A stretch of DNA of 64,000 bases from Dolomedes plantarius (GCA_907164885.2 OU015490.1:100338141-100402140), one strand, 5' to 3'; counted from the stretch's first letter, positions 23,252 through 35,207 are shown. Translations and numbers: made by a program. Notes: a model not told the origin generated them from the letters alone.

Positions 23252-23417
23252 TAGTATGAAATACCATATATTTTTGCTGTTTATAACTGCAATATATTAA
23301 ATTTCTATTCAAAATTTTATATGAAATAAATCAATAAAAGCAAATGACGTTCGAGGGCATATCTTTTGACAACAATAGAGGTTTAACACATGAGATGATC
23401 GAGGATTTAATAGTTAA

Positions 23418-23820
23418 GGATGCTGTTTACTAATCCTATTGGGTTCTCCCAACTCAGTATTTACCTATGGAGAAAACTTGTCTACTCTTTACAGCTATCT
23501 GAATGGTGATAATCCAAAAAAAGTTATTTTCAGATAGCCTGAACTTCTCTGCACCATGCAAAAGGATTAGTTTTATAAATTTCGTCCCCGAAAGGAATTT
23601 ATGAACGTTTAAAACACACTATACCAGATTTTTCCCGTAATAATTTAAATTAAAAAATTATTTGCATTTTTTAAAAAGTAAACGAAAAATGCTCCTAGGT
23701 ACAAAATTTCTGTCTCTATTAAGGAGTACAATTTAAAAATTATTGTAATAGAAGTCATCAATCCTTGGACAAATTTTCTCCGTGGCTTAATATTGAGGTG
23801 AGCGAATCCACACAGGATCC
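23418..23820. mobile_element. TTAA element family A, copy 4 (right end eroded)
   Basis: Starts GGATGCTGTTTACTAATCC after TTAA (23414-23417). The interior is in inverted orientation relative to copy 2 (ATTTTCAGATAGCCTGAAC; GTTTAAAACACACTATACC). The right repeat is recognisable through GAGGTGAGCGAATCC and then diverges, without a clear TTAA. Confidence 0.75.
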
Positions 23821-23932
23821 AAGTAAGAGTTACAAATATTATTGAAACCTTTTTTGCGTATTGTACTATAGGATATCTATGCATAAAATAAATTTAGATC
23901 TCTGGAATTCAAGATTCAACAAGTCGTTTAAG

Positions 23933-24350
23933 GGGACGGTGGACCTTCAAAACTAACATTTGTTGTTTTCAATGGATTTGCTTGAAATTTGAATATGTGA
24001 TTAGTACCATAGATATGTAAAAGTGGTTAAAATTTAATGATGAAATATTAATAATTTATGAATTATGAATTATTAATTATATTAAAAATCGGCCTAATTA
24101 AAAATGTTCCATGCGCATTTCTTTTGCATATAATAAGGTAATTTTTATTTACAGGATACCTTATAGAAATAACAATGAAACTTATTGCTTATTTTAAGCA
24201 TTCATTAAAAATATAAAGAGAAAAAATAATAATAGTGAAAACACCCCTTTTATTACGCAAAATACCTATAAATCATCGTTTCAAGTACAAAATTTAGAAA
24301 TTCTGAGCTATGAAGCATAATTATTTTCAATAAGATTTATTTGATGTACA
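23933..24350. repeat. TTAA-flanked repeat family B, left part of a copy
   Basis: Begins GGGGACGGTGGACCTTC after TTAA (23929-23932) and contains the family motif AATGTTCCATGCGCATTTC near 24105. I find no matching right end before the transposase remnant begins, so the end given is approximate. Confidence 0.55.
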
Positions 24351-24512
24351 GTTAAGTATATAAAACTTAAATTTTAAAGCAATACGATAATTAGAAATGC
24401 GCCTGGAACAGTTTGAATATTCGTGTAAACTGGTAGAGGCGTGCGTAGTGCGGTTACAAATAACGGAGATATGCAACCAGTCAGCGTAACGCGATGCAGT
24501 TGGAAGCGCCTA

Positions 24513-24520
24513 TATAAGAC
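24513..24520 (+). promoter_or_regulatory. TATA-like box upstream of a Tc1-type transposase
   Basis: TATATAAG in a GC-richer context, about 50 bp before the transposase start codon at 24566. Position and sequence suit a relic promoter of the element. Confidence 0.4.
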
Positions 24521-24565
24521 AACAGGTGTCTGTCGAAGCTGGTTAGATCGATTCCTGTTTCTACA

Positions 24566-25563
24566 ATGGCAGGTTATCATGTTTTATGTGACTTTGAACA
24601 TGGTATTATAGTCGGCGCACGATGGATGTGACATAGCATCTCCGAGGTAGCGATGCGATTTAGATTTTCACGCACGGCCATTTCACGAGTGTACCGTGAA
24701 TATCAAATATCCGGTAAAACATCAAATCTCCGACCTTGGTGCGGTCTGAAAAAGACCTTGAAAGAACGGGACCGTCGACGACTGGTGAAAATCCTTAAAC
24801 GAGATAGACGTGCAACACTTCCTCAGATTGCTGCGGATTTCAATGTTGGGGCATCAACAAGTGTCAGCGTGAGAACTGTTCAACGGGCCATCATTGATAT
24901 GGGCTTTCGAAGCTTCAGGCCCATTCGTGTACCGTTGTTGACTCCACAGCATAAAGCTTTACGCCTTGCCTGGGCCCGCCAACATCTCCATTGGATTGTT
25001 GATGACTGGAAACATGTTGCGTTGCCTGGTCTGACGAGTCTCGTTTCCAATTGTATCGGGCGGATGGACGTGTATGGGTATGGAGACAACCTCATGAATC
25101 CATGGATCGTACATGTGAACCGAGGACTGTCCAAGCTTGTGGAACGTGTGCAGTTGGTGTGATATGGGACCCCTGATACGTTTAGAGACGATTCTGACAA
25201 GAGATGGGTACATAAGCATTCGGTCCGATCATCTACACCCATTCATGTCCATTATTCATTCCGACGGACTTGGACAATCCCAGCAGGACAATGTGACACC
25301 CTTCACGTCGAGAGTTGCTACCGAGTGGCTCAAGGATCACTTTTCAGTCTTTAGACACTTCCACTGGCTACCTAAATCCCCAGACATGAACATTATTGCG
25401 CATGTCTGGGATGCCTTGCAACGCGCTGTTCAGAAGAGATCTCCACCCCCTCGCACTCCGATGGATTTGGGGACTGCCCTGCAGGATTCATAGTGTGAAT
25501 TGCCTCCAGGATATCCTCAGACATTAATCGAGTCCATGCCACTTCGTGTTGTCGCACTTCTGC
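24566..25563 (+). pseudogene. Tc1/mariner-type transposase (DD36E spacing), decayed
   Basis: Starts MAGYHVLCDFEHGIIVGARW and hits an in-frame TGA at 24629-24631. It then continues with an HTH region (SISEVAMRFRFSRTAISRVY) and a second HTH ending near RTVQRAIIDMGF. A frameshift near 25020 moves the first catalytic block (SDESRFQLYRADGRVWVWRQ) to another frame. The last part (25137-25493) holds QQDNVTPFTSRVATEW and KSPDMNIIAHVWD. The spacing from the second Asp to the third catalytic position is 36, and that position is Ala (GCG) instead of Glu. The tail resumes after a stop at 25491-25493 and runs into a microsatellite. Clearly inactive. No matching terminal repeats found. Confidence 0.85.
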
Positions 25564-25570
25564 GTGTTCG

Positions 25571-25573
25571 TAT

Positions 25574-25652
<79 letters not shown>

Positions 25653-25653
25653 T
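25571..25653. repeat. Compound microsatellite (CA)n(TA)n(GA)n
   Basis: Three consecutive dinucleotide runs, about 22 bp CA, 40 bp TA and 20 bp GA, directly after the transposase remnant. Open frames through it are artefacts of the repeat. Confidence 0.95.
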
Positions 25654-25789
25654 CTGAATGAGAATTTTGCTGTAAGCCTTCTTTTATATTGCCAGGAATT
25701 TGGCTGTCGGTCCTGTAGTCTGCGATGTTTCGTGCTGCGGTAGGCCACAACAAACTACACCGTTATGTTCTAAAACCTACTAACCAACT

Positions 25790-26695
25790 TCCCTTACTCG
25801 AACATAGAGTTTATACAAAAACCTACTTTTTGAAAAACCTGTTTTTGAATTCCAGATTTAAAAAAAAAACCGGTTTTAGCCGGTTTTCGAATTTTTGACA
25901 AAAAAATAGAATAGGGAAAAATATTTTATTTAATTTATATAAAATAACAAAAAACGAAATCAAAGTCAAAATATATAAAATAAAATTAAGGATTACACAT
26001 TACTTACACCAAAATAACGAAAAATCATACAAAAATTTTAAATTTAAAATAATATTTATATTTATTTCACTAATTTTAATTTCTAAGAAAATAGGATTTT
26101 AAAAATTATAAAATATCCACTGAACGGTGGCTAAGTCTTATTCTGATTTTGGACACAATATTGCCTGAAATTGAAAATACTCGTTCACTAGCTACTGAGC
26201 TTGTTTTTATTGTTTTCAGGGCATCAAATAACAAATCTCAGTTTTTGGTTCTTTTATTCCTTGCCTCAAATAATGAAAATTCAGCTTTCAGTGTCTTTGG
26301 ATTTGTAAATTTTTCTTCAGAGCCTTCACGAAATCAAATAAGTTAAAAATTAATTTTTACATAATAATTTGAATTCTTTTAAACCGGTTTTCTTAATTTA
26401 AAAACCGGTTTTCAAATGTGACAAATTTATTTTAAAAACCTGTTTTTTAAAATCGGGTTTGAAAAACCGTCAAACCCTACATTGGCCAACGTAACTCGCA
26501 ACGTTGAAAAAATATGTCTGCTGCCCGTTGCATAGAATGAATAGCAAATCAAATAAGTTAAAAATTATTTTTTACATAATAATTGGAATTCTTTTAAACC
26601 GGTTTTCTTAATTTAAAAACCGGTTTTCAAATGTGACAAATTTATTTTAAAAACCGGTTTTTTAAAACCGGGTTTGAAAACAGTCAAACCCTACT
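25790..26695 (-). mobile_element. hAT element remnant with duplicated right end
   Basis: Contains many AAACCGGTTTT motifs near both edges and a recognisable hAT C-terminal coding fragment on the minus strand. The right end, ending GTCAAACCCTAC, appears twice (about 26330-26488 and 26545-26694), separated by about 55 bp including CCAACGTAACTCGCAACG. The left boundary is approximate. Confidence 0.6.
26118..26215 (-). pseudogene. hAT transposase C-terminal dimerisation fragment
   Basis: The minus strand encodes about 33 residues, including SSVASERVFSISGNIVSK then a basic stretch and SHRSVDIL before a stop. This matches the hallmark hAT dimerisation block (A/S-x-E-R-x-F-S ... K-R-x-R-L). The rest of the transposase is not recognisable. 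Confidence 0.75.
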
Positions 26696-27129
26696 CGAAC
26701 ACAATTTCCCAAACGTTTTTCTCTTAAAAATTGAAAGAGTGGTATGATCTAAACAAATTCTGTTTATGTCTGCATGTTTGAGCTAGTTCCGTATCCTTCA
26801 TACAGGCAACTCCAAAGAAAAAAAAATCATTTTCAGCATCCTGGGTTGAATGTTTCGTCAGCGACCAACAATTTACCTCTTTTTTTGTGTGATTCTCAAT
26901 GAAATATTTTCAATCATTCTTACGGTATTTAAGGTTGCTGTGTATTTGCTCACCTATACCCTATTGCATTTGCTCACCTGTGTTAACCTATGGAGAAAAT
27001 GTGTCCAAGGATTGCCTACTTGGATTGAAAGATTTTTTTTTTAAATTGTACTCCGTAATATTGAAAGAAATTTGTCCTCGGGGGGCATTTTTCGTTTAAA
27101 AAAATTCAAATAATATTTTAAAATTTTAA

Positions 27130-28983
27130 CCCATTAATGCCTATTGGTACGAAAACATACCAGCTTAAGAATAGTTATTTTTATCTGCACTAAATGTGTC
27201 TAGTTGTCCAATATTGTTCATGTGCTTCAAGAATAGTTCACTGATAGCGGGAAAAATATATTTTCCGCCATTTGCTCTCAACTTCTTGTTATTTGACGTT
27301 ATGCTCAGGTGAAAGCGTCGTGAAACAAGATGCCTCTGACATCACATAAAAAATAGTAAGTTTAGAGTTTTGGATTTATCTCAATATTATATATGGACTA
27401 TTAATCACTGTTATAAAAGTGTATTTTATAAATTCATGCCACTCGAAAGTCATGTTTTGTTTTGTATTAAAAAATATAAAAACTTATATATCGTTGGTAC
27501 GAAACCGTACCAACCGGCTAATGTATAGTCAAGTTTGAATTAAAATTGGAAATCTTTCACGTTTGAATTAAAATCTAAAATCTTTCACATTTGAATTAGA
27601 ATTTTTTGAAATAATATTTTGACTTTATAACATTTTCATAAAAGTGTATTTTATAAATTGTCGCCCCTTGAAAGTCATGCTTTTATGCTGTTGGTATAAA
27701 ATTTGAGTGTAGATGAGTCTATAATTCCATATTTCGGGCACCATGGACTAAAACAATTCATAAGAGGTAAGCCAATACGTTTTGGCTTTAAAATTTGGAC
27801 TCTGTGTTCTTCTAATGGTCTTTTATTGGATGCTGAACCTTATTGTGGAGCATCTACAAAATTATCAAAATATGATTTAGGCCAAGGTGCCGATGTTGTT
27901 CTTGGGTTACTAGACAAATGCGTGATTCCACCTGGGACACATGTTGTCATGGACAGCTTATTTACTAGCATTCCCTTGCTGAAAGAGCTATCGAAAAGAG
28001 GCATAGCAGGAACTGGGACATTGAGAGAAAATAGGCTGAAAAATTCTCTTTATCATCCAAAGAAATCTTGAAACAGTCGGCAAGGGGGACATATGAATAT
28101 ATATGTCATGAAGATATCAGTATCGTCAAATGGAATGACAATAAAGTTGTTAATGTTGCAAGTAACAAAGTTTCTACAAAACCTATTGCATCTGCTACTC
28201 GATGGAGTGCCGCAGAAAAAAAGAAAATTGTTTCCATGTCACAACAGCAAAAAATTTATAATAAGCATATAGGTGGTGTCGACCTTGTTGATCAAGTTGT
28301 GGCAAATTATCGCGTAAGAATTCGTTCTAAAAAGTGGTGTTTGCCATTGTTTTCGTTTGTACTTAGTGCCAGTGTTATAAATGGATGTAAATTTATAAAA
28401 TGAAAAATGATATTGATGAAATCCCACTTCTTGAGATCGTACGACAATGCGCACAGGAACTGTTAGGCAATTATGGAACATTGCCTAGAGGGCCAGGTAA
28501 GCCAATTTCATTTAGGCATAGAGCGGCCTCACAAATAAGATTTGACAAGAATAGTCACTGGTGAATTAGATCAGATCAAGAACATGCCCGTTGCAAGAAC
28601 TGTTCCGGTAGAAGCAGCTACAAGTGCAAAAAGTGTAATGTACCACTGCATCCTGAGTTCCATAAAAACTATCATGTTTGCACTCAATACACATTTTATT
28701 GTTTTATTCTGTCAGAAAATCATCTAACGTGCTTTTCATTTAATTGTGGTATTCCCGATTTTGTTATTATTTTCATTAATAAATAAATTTAATATTAGCT
28801 TTTATTCTCGATGTGTACTACACACGTACGCCGATTAGTACGAAAACGTACCAGTAAAAAAAACATAGTTAAAGTGCAACGAAAAATATAATTTTAGTAT
28901 AATACAAATTAATAGACTTAAAACATACAAATATGAGAGAAGTAACAAAAATGGTTAAAGAAATCGAAGTCGGCATTAATGGG
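27130..28983 (+). mobile_element. piggyBac-type element, deleted and nested
   Basis: Terminal CCCATTAATGCC and exact inverse GGCATTAATGGG (12 bp), flanked by TTAA at 27126-27129 and 28984-28987. Palindromic GGTACGAAAACATACC-type motifs occur near both ends and at about 27494 and 28840, likely subterminal binding sites. 1854 bp, carrying only the catalytic and C-terminal parts of a transposase. Confidence 0.9.
27703..28690 (+). pseudogene. piggyBac transposase, N-terminally truncated and frameshifted
   Basis: Frame one (27703-28071) begins VDESIIPYFGHHGLKQFIRG, the region around the first catalytic Asp of the piggyBac DDE/RNase-H fold, and continues to MDSLFTSIPLL (second Asp). A frameshift near 28071 moves to a frame running to 28403, with YNKHIGGVDLVDQ (third Asp) and YRVRIRSKKW. 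The C-terminal cysteine-rich domain survives in a third frame at about 28592-28681 (CKNC, CKKC, then LHPEFHKNYHVC). The N-terminal third, normally about 200 residues or more, is missing. Not functional. Confidence 0.9.
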
Positions 28984-29229
28984 TTAATTGTTCGGTTAAA
29001 TAATGTGGTATAATGTGATTTAAACGCTCCTAAATTCCTTTGATGAGCGAAATTTTTAAAATGATTCATGTTGCAAGGTGCAGAGAAGTTCAGGCTATCT
29101 GAAAATACCATTTTTTATTGGATTATCAGCATTCAGGTACCTGTAAATAGTAGACACATTTTCTCCATAGGTTAACATTGAGGTGAGCAAATCCAATAGA
29201 GTTAGTACACAGCAGCCTTAATTTCGGAT

Positions 29230-29807
29230 CTAGAAGCCGAGATGGAAAGTCGTAGTGGGCTTACATTGTCATCTCCTCTACCGTATCCAACATGAAAATG
29301 GAGCCTGAAATAGTTAGAATGGCATTTTACGCGTATTTAGCATTGTTCCGTAACCACACGAAATAGCTTCATGCTACATATTCATTCTCTGCGCGAGAGG
29401 GTTACCAGACACAATAGGAAGATACAAGACCCTACGTAGTGAGGCGTGAAAACCCGAAATTTCCTCACTACATCATTTTATGCACTGAAAAACAGACCAA
29501 GGACGATCAATCTTAGGCCAAAATGAGTGAGTGACTCCGGGTTTTGTCGTCGTTTTTGTTATGGAAGAATGGCATCAGGGGCTGTAGACTATCGTCCGCA
29601 AAGCCATCTGCAGAACAGGAGAGTGTATTCATTACAGACAATAAATTCAGGACCATGCCAATATTCATTTATAATTTGCTAAAAGAATTTTTATTTTTTA
29701 TATTAAAGTGAAGAATGCACCGTTTTCTAAGAGTCGCCGTTCTTTAAATAAAAGTTACAAAGCGTGAAGAATTTTGAAATTCATTTCGAACTTTCACGAA
29801 GTTTTGT

Positions 29808-29810
<3 letters not shown>
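29230..29810. other. Unassigned sequence between elements
   Basis: Mixed-composition DNA with no ORF of interest and no terminal repeats that I can pair. Around 29410-29470 it includes CCTACGTAGTGAGG and CTCACTACATC. Nothing supportable as a gene. Confidence 0.5.
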
Positions 29811-29870
<60 letters not shown>

Positions 29871-29942
29871 GAAGAGAGAGAGCTTAAATCTTCGGTATAA
29901 TTTAACTTAGAAAAGGAAAAAAAAAATATAACAAACAAACAA

Positions 29943-29981
<39 letters not shown>
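29811..29981. repeat. Two microsatellites, (AT)n then (AC)n(AT)n
   Basis: 29811-29867 is (AT)n. After a 75-bp gap containing an AG-rich patch, 29943-29981 is (AC)n(AT)n, ending exactly at the TA of the next Tigger element. Confidence 0.95.
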
Positions 29982-30901
29982 CAGTCGAACCTCGTTACAG
30001 CGAACCCGGTATATAACGAACTCCCAGATATAGCGAACGAAAATTTTAGTCCCGCCGTTTTCCTATTGTATTTAATGCTAATTTATCCTTTTATAGCGAA
30101 TCTTAAGAATCGGCTATAACGAACCTTTTTTCAGTCGACTACAGAATTTTTTTTAAATTTTTAAACTTTTTAAGAATGTTGAAGATACAACGAATGTTGA
30201 AGAAGCAAAGAATGAAGAAGAAGATGATGAATATTTACCTATCGCGATGTGGCTAAACTTCATCATTCTCAGATTATGGCATGCAATTGTTCGAAACCTG
30301 TGATGATGAAATCATTACATGTGAAAATCCGACTGATGAAGATATTGTGGAAGAAATTAAAAGGAATCATTCTGAAATCTAAGATTCTGCATCTGATGCT
30401 GATGAACAGGAGCACATGAATGACGAAATCCACACCGTCTCAGATGCTACAGCAGCGATGAATGCAATAATAATTTTTTGTGTGCACAAACAGTGGAAGA
30501 AAAAGTGTTGGAGTCATTTGATGTATTGGACAAAGAAATTCATAACATGTTTTTGAAATCGGCATCACGTCAGCAGAAGATTACCGATTATATTTCTGTA
30601 TCAAAACAGTGAGCAACAATTAAAGGTAAAATGAATTTATTTCCATTTGTCTTCATTTTTAGTTAATTTAATTAGTATTGTGTTAGTTTAATATAATCGA
30701 TTTCAGTCAGTTTTTAATTCCTTAAGGATAATTTTTAATAGATTTTTATCATTTTGTTAAATACATCATTATTGAATACACATAGCAACTAATGAGTATC
30801 TATGTGTATTCAAAAATTGTGAACTTTAACATTTGTTTTATCTGTTCGGATATAGCGATCAAAACCTTTGGTACCTTGAAGTTAGTTGTAACTGGGTTCA
30901 A

Positions 30902-30904
<3 letters not shown>
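29982..30904 (+). mobile_element. Tigger/pogo element, internally deleted
   Basis: Left end CAGTCGAACCTCGTTACAGC and right end (inverse CAGTTGAACCCAGTTACAAC) flanked by TA (29980-29981, 30905-30906). The ends are only about three-quarters identical, so it is old. Both flanks are (TA)n arrays. It keeps part of a transposase C-terminus. Confidence 0.8.
30190..30610 (+). pseudogene. Tigger transposase acidic C-terminus (fragments)
   Basis: Broken frames encode CDDEIITCENPTDEDIVEEI followed by a stop, then DSASDADEQEHMNDEI, and near 30570 a RQQKITDYIS-like motif. This is the usual acidic tail and terminal motif of Tigger/pogo proteins. The catalytic domain is absent. Confidence 0.65.
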
Positions 30905-30999
<95 letters not shown>

Positions 31000-31005
31000 A
31001 TATAA
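30905..31005. repeat. (TA)n microsatellite with TGTA variants
   Basis: About 83 bp of pure TA starting at the Tigger edge, then a few TGTA units. From about 31030 to 31984 I see only AT-rich DNA with no supportable gene. Confidence 0.95.
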
Positions 31006-31988
31006 TTATTATTATTACCTTATTACCTAACCTTCGTTGGTGTAAATATATTTAGCCTATTAATGAACTAGAAACATTAAATCCTCCATGACGATTTAGG
31101 GTGTTTTTTTTATATTTATTAAAGAACAGTGGCAACGTACATCACGCATATTTAATTTCAGATGTTTGTTACGGTCTAGTTGATAATTTTTTCTTCGTAA
31201 TAACGTTTACTAACACACAGTTATAAGATAATTTGGAGAAATTTTTTACCTGGGATTTTGGAATCGTGTAGAGATGGTAACTGCAGATCATCGATATTTT
31301 TTTTATTTTTGCCCCCTAAATTACAAATTTAAAAAGCTCTTTTACTCATAAAAATAAAGTTTTGATGATTGAATTTGCTTTCAACTTTAATATTATAGCT
31401 ATGACAATTTAGTATTGATAATTACAAACTTATTTCCTAAGAATTAATATTTAATAATTAACTAATGTTTATTTCGATATATCAAACTGGCATCACGAAA
31501 CGGCATTTTGCTGCGTCATGAAAATGCGACTATTAGCGTACTCCTATGGCTACACATATCACTATCGACTATCTCCGTACGCAATCATGAGGCGACAATA
31601 TTATTGTTATCATGGTGTGACTACAGGTCATTAGTCACTATGTCAAAAAAAAAAGGGGGAAAAAGGTGTGCAACAGACATATCGACGTTTCTGTGATTAG
31701 GCCTCAGTGTGGTACTAATGCCAGTAGAGATGTTTCAAAGTCATACAGAGTATAGATTAGAACTTTGTCGTAACGAAACTGTACAATCGCTGTTCGTTCA
31801 GTATAACAAAAAGGAGCTGTATAACAAAACGATTGAAATAGATCTCTTTTTTATTATAAGTTGTGATTACTCGCGATTTTCTGAAATATATATACGTCTT
31901 ATTTTAATTTTTTTCGGTTTCATAGGGTTTTAATTGTTCATCTTTTGTACTCTAACGGTACTGGAAAAAAATTAAAATTGATTGTTAA

Positions 31989-32371
31989 GGCTGTTGTGTA
32001 CTAACCCTATTGGATTTGCTCACCTCAATGTTAACCTATGGAGAAAATTTGTCTACTATTTACAGCCACATACGCATATGCCGATAATCCCATAAAAAGG
32101 GTATTTTCAGATAGCCTGAACTATTCTGCACCTTGCTACAGGATTCAATTTAAAATTTTCGTCTCCAAAGGGATTTATGAGCGTTTAAAACACACTATAG
32201 CTGATTTCCCGCCCCCCGAATAATCTAAATTAAATAAGAAAAAATAATAAAAATTTTATTATTTTTTATCTCTATTTTTTATTTTTATTTTCTCCACGAA
32301 TAATAATTAATTTTTTTTTTTGCTTTAAAAAAAACGAAAATGCCCCAAGGTGTAAATTTCTTTATTATTAC

Positions 32372-32405
<34 letters not shown>

Positions 32406-32500
32406 AAATCTTTCGATTTATGTCAACAATACTTTGCACACATTTTCTCCATAGGTTAACAATGAGGTGTGCGAATCCAATAGGGTTATCACACGGCAGC
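31989..32500. mobile_element. TTAA element family A, copy 6
   Basis: Left GGCTGTTGTGTACTAACCC after TTAA (31985-31988). Inverted orientation relative to copy 2. Right end GGGTTATCACACGGCAGC without a preserved TTAA. Interior T and A homopolymers (32250-32405) are expanded compared with other copies. Confidence 0.8.
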
Positions 32501-32815
32501 ATTTTTTCAACTTTGTCCATTGTTCTATATTTCAACACTAGATTTTTTTTATTAATTTAAACTATATTCAAATCTGTTATTGGTTTATACTCCTCTTTAA
32601 AATCGATTGGTGTTTATGACTATTCTTTTAGTTGATCTGTATGATGTTTAACTGAAGAATATTAAACTGTTTCCTATCTAAACGGCACTTTGAAAAAAAA
32701 TTAAGAGGGTTCAAACTACGTACGGGAAAATATACGTCCTACAAAGTACTTTGTTATAGTTCTTTAAATTAATCTGTTGTATTGATTCATTTATGCATTA
32801 GAAAAAATGAATTAA

Positions 32816-33370
32816 CACTAGAAAGACGACTGCCGTCATTTTGACGGTTTCGGACGTACTATTGGGCGCTATGTCTGTATTTATGTCCTCAGGCTTCTGA
32901 AATTTTATGACTTTTTCTAATTTTACGCTAACTATGCACACACATTTACAAAATTATATTCGATCGTAAAGAGGGGGAGAAAATGTGTTGTGTACCTACT
33001 AAGACTGAAGGCCGTCAATTTGACGGCAATATAAAAAACAGGCAGAAATCTGTAAAATAATATCGGAAAAAAGTTAGTTACTTTTCGTCTTTTCCCCCTT
33101 TTGCAAATAACAGAAATATTGGCTCTTCGGAAATATTGGTGTTGAGAAATAAGGACTGCCCAAACCATGCATATATTTTTACGGATAAATCATACCAGGT
33201 TGTCAGCTAGGCATACCTATATAAAATATATCTAAATATATACTAATTTATTATATATTGCTATGAAATACTTCAAAATTTAAAGTATTTAACCATTTAA
33301 AAAAATTAAATATTTTAAATTCTTGATTTTATTTTGAACCGTCAAAATGACGGCGTCAGTCTTTTTAGTA
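32816..33370. mobile_element. piggyBac-like MITE with CCGTCATTTTGACGG palindromes
   Basis: Left end TTAA then CACTAGAAAGACGACTGCC. The right end's inverse is TACTAAAAAGACTGACGCC, and both are followed by GTCATTTTGACGGTT. TTAA-CxCTAGAAAG resembles the classic piggyBac terminus. A third palindrome (CCGTCAATTTGACGG) lies near 33012. There is no TTAA on the right, so that boundary is less certain. Nothing coding is recognised inside, or in 33371-33700. Confidence 0.6.
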
Positions 33371-33702
33371 GGAAAAAAAATGCCTTTTTGTTCAAGATGA
33401 ACAGTCCTTTGCACTTTAGCTTGAACCGTAACCGTTTTAGAAAGAGCGCGCAAAACAGACGTAAGACGATGTTGTGCGAGCAAGTGGTTAAGTCGCAACG
33501 ACGTTTAGACACTGAAAAAGCCGTTATAACGCGGCAGTAACGCTGTTATTGTTCAATAGTAAGATGTCTTCAATGTAATATGTTCAACGACGAATATGTT
33601 TCATCTGTGTTATCTTGTATTTGTAATTGTCTTCAATTAAATATTTGTGTTTTGTTAGCTTTTGGTTTATTCCAGTAACTTAACACACCCACCTCTTCTT
33701 TA

Positions 33703-33718
33703 CACACACACACATATG

Positions 33719-33789
<71 letters not shown>

Positions 33790-33795
33790 TATATA
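33703..33795. repeat. (AC)n(AT)n microsatellite
   Basis: A short ACACAC run followed by about 75 bp of AT, ending at the TA flanking the next Tc1 element. Confidence 0.95.
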
Positions 33796-35202
33796 CACTG
33801 CTGGCCACTGTAAATGCAACACCCTGAAGGAAACATGCAAATAACATGAAATTTACAACATGCATTAACGGAGGTGAGATATGCAAATGATTAGAATGTC
33901 AGCGCAGACGCACATCACATGCGCCTGTGGCGCCACTTCAAAGCGCTATTTAAGGCTTGGAGATTTCGACGATTTCAAGTTCGGCAATTGTGTTTTTCTT
34001 GTGGTTTTTTCAAAAAAAAAACGATCAATTATGCCTCGTTGAAAACAGCGATCATCTTTTGATCAAGTATCCGAGTTCGACAGATGAAGGATAGTGGCCT
34101 ACCGAGATTGTGGATTATCTTTCAGGGAAATCAGTAGTCGTGTTGGACGAAACCAAACAACTGTAATGCGGATATGTGATCGTTGGATGCAGGAGGGTAC
34201 GACGGACCGGCGTGTTCGATCGCATCTACCTCAGCGCACCACTTCACGTGATGACAGGCAAATTGTGCGCATGGCAGTGACGGATCGCTCAGTCACATCA
34301 CGAACCATAGCACAGCACATGCAGTCTGTAACGCATCCTCCAGTGTCTGCGCGTACCATTCGACGCCGTTTACAGCAGAGTGGTCTGTCCGCAAGACGTC
34401 CATTGCTTTGTCTACCCTTGACGCAGAACCACAGACGTCTCCGCCGCCAATGGTGCGATGACAGAGGGATGTGGGCGGCAGAATGGAACGAAATTGTCTT
34501 TACTGACGAGTCACGCTTCTGTCTGCAACACCACGATGGTCGCATTCGAGTCTGGAGACACCGTGAAGAGAGGATGCTGAACAGCTGACTTATGCACCGC
34601 CACACTGGTCCTGCACCGGGTATTATGGTATGGGGCGGTATTGGATATCACTCTCGCACACCTCTAGTATGCATTGCCAGTACTTTAAACAGCCAGCGCA
34701 ACATCTCCGAGGTGTTGGAGCCAGCTGTCCTTCCTTACCTTCAGGGCTTGACCACAGCCATATTTCAACAGGATAATGCGCGACCACACGTGGCACGCAT
34801 TGTCCAACGGTTCTTCGTCAATCGCCAGATTGAATTACTTCCCTGGCCGCCTCGCTCTCCGGATCTTTCGCCGATAGAAAACATGTGGTCCATGGTTGCT
34901 CTACGATTGACCCAGATTCCATCCCCAGCTGCCACAGCAGATCAACTTTGGCAACGTGTGGAAGCTGCTTGGTCTGCTGTACCCCAAGAACTCATCCAAA
35001 GTCTCTTTGAATCAATGCCGAGGCGTGTGGCAGCGGTGATCTCCAACAATGGCGGCTACTCTGGCTACTGATTTTGGCAGGAACCACACTTCACAGAAGT
35101 CTATAAATTTAATCATTTGATACTTGGTCAACATGTTATCTACAAAATAAATTTTGTTGTGATATCTCTTGTCTTTCTTGGTGTTGCAATTTGGGTGGCC
35201 AG

Positions 35203-35207
<5 letters not shown>
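33796..35207 (+). mobile_element. Tc1-like element, full length but with stops
   Basis: Left CACTGCTGGCCACTGTAAAT and right inverse CATTGCTGGCCACCCAAATT. Both are followed by TGCAACACC and flanked by TA (33794-33795, 35208-35209). 1412 bp with one transposase gene spanning most of the interior and a TATTTAAGG box near 33947. The right end adjoins a short TA/TG tract. Confidence 0.9.
34031..35071 (+). pseudogene. Tc1-type transposase (DD34E) with three in-frame TGA codons
   Basis: One continuous frame from the ATG at 34031 to GGYSGY-stop at 35071, interrupted only by TGA at 34040-34042, 34085-34087 and 34586-34588, with no frameshift. Paired-like HTH region (LSFREISSRVGRNQTTVMR). Catalytic blocks are FTDESRFCL (first Asp), FQQDNARPHVARIV (second Asp) and SPDLSPIENMW (Glu 35 residues after the second Asp). 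The GIMVWGGIGYHS block is kept. Length about 346 codons is normal. All catalytic residues are present, so decay is recent and limited to nonsense changes, but the protein cannot be made in full. Confidence 0.9.

Larger units (their letters stand above)
26933..29217. mobile_element. TTAA element family A, copy 5, split by a piggyBac remnant
   Basis: TTAA at 26929-26932 and 29218-29221. Left end GGTTGCTGTGTA, right end ...GGTTAACATTGAGGTGAGC...AGTACACAGCAGCC. The two halves (26933-27129 and 28984-29217) align to copy 2 in the same orientation, and the piggyBac element sits at an internal TTAA between them. Confidence 0.85.

Noticed and set aside
33334..33540. A 68-codon ORF at the edge of the CACTAGAAAG element as a piggyBac N-terminus
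   Set aside because: No motif supports it and it overlaps the inverted terminal palindrome.
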